This document shows, piece by piece, positions 5,609-6,165 of a stretch of DNA of 6,165 nt. Both the position numbers and the translations under genes were made by a program. This stretch comes from Dehalococcoidia bacterium (lineage in GTDB: Bacteria > Chloroflexota > Dehalococcoidia > Plut-88900): NCBI GenBank assembly GCA_012270635.1, contig JAAXHX010000101.1, positions 1 through 6,165 of the forward strand. The letters are read 5' to 3'. The notes beneath the pieces are model-generated. The model worked only from the letters and a program-made list of their open reading frames with translations. It was not told the DNA's origin and made no database searches. Every line of letters begins with the position of its first letter. Position 1 is the stretch's first letter.

Positions 5609-5653
5609 GCTGAACCCTAGTTTATCCTGAGCCTGTCTAAGGGAAGTATGAGC
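5603..5653 (+). repeat. Palindromic A element, copy 5, with an inserted or rearranged middle
   Basis: The outer arms GCTCGTGCT and AGTATGAGC are intact, but about 33 bases replace the usual 11-base core. The middle contains CCTGAGCCTGTCTAAGG, which is itself a degenerate A core with short arms. This looks like one A-type hairpin nested inside another. Confidence 0.6.
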
Positions 5654-5709
5654 AGGGGGAGTGGAAGGTCTTCAAGATAGCACAAGAGCTGCGAGCTGTA
5701 GTTATGCAA

Positions 5710-5732
5710 AAGTCCCGGAGGGGCCGGGACTT
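5710..5732. other. Short perfect hairpin, AAGTCCCGG / CCGGGACTT
   Basis: A 9-bp perfect stem with the loop AGGGG. On the minus strand it is followed by TTTT, resembling a weak intrinsic terminator in that direction. No minus-strand gene feeds into it, so its role is unclear. It may insulate the zinc-ribbon gene or be part of its upstream region. Confidence 0.4.
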
Positions 5733-5741
5733 GGGGTGTGT

Positions 5742-5747
5742 TAAAAT
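5742..5747 (+). promoter_or_regulatory. Possible -10 element of the zinc-ribbon gene
   Basis: TAAAAT (5/6 of consensus) lies in one of the few AT-rich spots of the region, 51 bases before the GTG start. No good -35 is seen upstream. Weak evidence. Confidence 0.25.
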
Positions 5748-5798
5748 TCGTAGTCGGGAGGGTCTGGCAGGTAAACAAAGAAGCCGACGAGGGATGGA

Positions 5799-5963
5799 GT
5801 GCTGATCTGCAATTCCTGTGACGTCATCTGGAGCAAGGTCCCCCGAGACCGCGAGTACATGGACATAGACGCCACCATAAAGCTCTACAAGACTCGCCTC
5901 TGCCCCGACTGCGGCAAGTCCCTTGAAGAAATCACCTTCGTATCGGGCCTGTCCGACGCCTAG
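5799..5963 (+). CDS. 54-residue zinc-ribbon protein
   Basis: A small protein starting with GTG: MLICNSCDVIWSKV, then a hydrophilic middle, then RLCPDCGKSLEEITFV. Two CxxC knuckles (C4/C7 and C35/C38) are spaced as in a complete zinc ribbon, with the typical CPDCG second knuckle. GAGGG lies 5 bases before the GTG. The reading frame is closed by a stop at 5772-5774, with no ATG or TTG in between, so the start is well constrained. Codons favour G/C in third position, as in the neighbours. No further domain is present, so it may be a small metal-stabilised accessory or regulatory protein; no function can be named. It lies 13 bases upstream of a secreted-protein gene and may share its transcript. 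Confidence 0.72.
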   Translation: MLICNSCDVIWSKVPRDREYMDIDATIKLYKTRLCPDCGKSLEEITFVSGLSDA

Positions 5964-5976
5964 CGCCCTCCCCGGT

Positions 5977-6165
5977 TTGTTCTCACCCTTCCCCTTTCCA
6001 GCGTCTCTCCGGGCCTCGCTCCTTGTCATCGCGCTCTTGCTCGCGTTGGCCGCAGCGACAACACTGAGCGCTCCCCATGCTCTGGCCAACGGGGGCAGCG
6101 ACACCCGCACAATCTTCGAAGAGCGGGTCGAGGGATACGGGGTCGTCGTGACCTCCACCCCCGGC
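5977..6165 (+). CDS. Secreted protein with signal peptide (3'-truncated by window edge)
   Basis: An open frame continues to the right edge. From a TTG at 5977 it reads MFSPFPFPASLRASLLVIAL, then a long Leu/Ala-rich stretch to about residue 33, then APHALA followed by NGGSDTRTIFEERVEGYGVV. Residues 11-37 look like an export signal with a probable cleavage after ALA (A37). The mature start resembles extracytoplasmic proteins with a short beta domain seen in Chloroflexota, but only 26 mature residues are visible, so the family is not assigned. No ATG exists in this frame in the window. TTG at 5977 fits signal-peptide length but has no Shine-Dalgarno sequence; TTG at 5923 is an alternative overlapping the zinc-ribbon gene. 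Reinitiation after the zinc-ribbon stop at 5963 is possible. Confidence 0.55.
   Translation, partial: MFSPFPFPASLRASLLVIALLLALAAATTLSAPHALANGGSDTRTIFEERVEGYGVVVTSTPG

Larger units (their letters stand above)
5215..5798. other. 584-base non-coding stretch, mostly a repeat island
   Basis: No convincing gene lies here. Open frames across it follow repeat units, lack ribosome binding sites and encode low-complexity peptides. About 5242-5653 consists of A elements (5249-5276, 5344-5371, 5421-5451 inverted, 5509-5536, 5603-5653) and two B elements (5302-5348, 5562-5608) with G-rich spacers. The remaining 5654-5798 is unique sequence with a short hairpin (5710-5732) and the leader of the zinc-ribbon gene. 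Confidence 0.75.

Noticed and set aside
5252..5613. Open frames inside the repeat island on both strands
   Set aside because: They are built from repeat units and contain repeated peptides such as DPDRESIPGA. No start signal or domain is present.
5242..5653. CRISPR array
   Set aside because: Repeats are few, unevenly spaced, in both orientations and of two kinds; the gaps are not spacers of constant length, and no cas gene is present.
5637..6158. A 173-codon open frame on the minus strand
   Set aside because: It runs antisense to the zinc-ribbon gene and the signal-peptide gene, has no ribosome binding site, and its product shows no domain. The plus-strand frames carry clear CxxC and signal-peptide features.

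Overview
The window looks like chromosomal DNA of a high-GC, probably Chloroflexota (SAR202 / Dehalococcoidia-like) bacterium. This placement is an inference from gene types (amidohydrolase_2 and DAO-family oxidoreductases, a YfbK-like VWA lipoprotein with a Pro/Thr-rich linker) and from dense short palindromic repeats containing the GAGCCTGTCGAAG core. No rRNA, tRNA, CRISPR or transposase gene is visible.

Layout. Positions 1-3224 are read from the minus strand. From right to left they hold an amidohydrolase_2 enzyme (2139-3224), a small acidic SCP2-like protein coupled to it (1705-2139), a VapBC-type toxin-antitoxin pair (antitoxin 1314-1601, toxin 914-1327), and the first 277 codons of a FAD-dependent DAO-family oxidoreductase that runs off the left edge (1-833). 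The two catabolic-type genes form one transcription unit. The toxin-antitoxin pair has its own promoter with an operator-like repeat array, and the oxidoreductase appears to have its own promoter inside a G-tract-rich gap.

A divergent intergenic region (3225-3367) separates this block from the plus strand. There a 593-residue YfbK-like VWA-domain predicted lipoprotein (3368-5149) is followed by a perfect 21-bp GC-rich hairpin. Positions 5215-5798 carry no convincing gene. About 5242-5653 is a repeat island built from two element types: a palindromic 'A' element (five copies, one inverted, one apparently split by a second hairpin) and a 47-bp 'B' element (two identical copies). They are arranged A-B-A / inverted A / A-B-A. 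The right end has a 54-residue zinc-ribbon protein (5799-5963) and the start of a secreted protein (5977 to the edge).

How the genes fit together: the amidohydrolase and the oxidoreductase are of the type expanded in heterotrophic Chloroflexota, but no substrate can be named. The most unusual structure is the repeat island, where differences between A copies largely preserve base pairing. I saw no clearly new multi-gene system.
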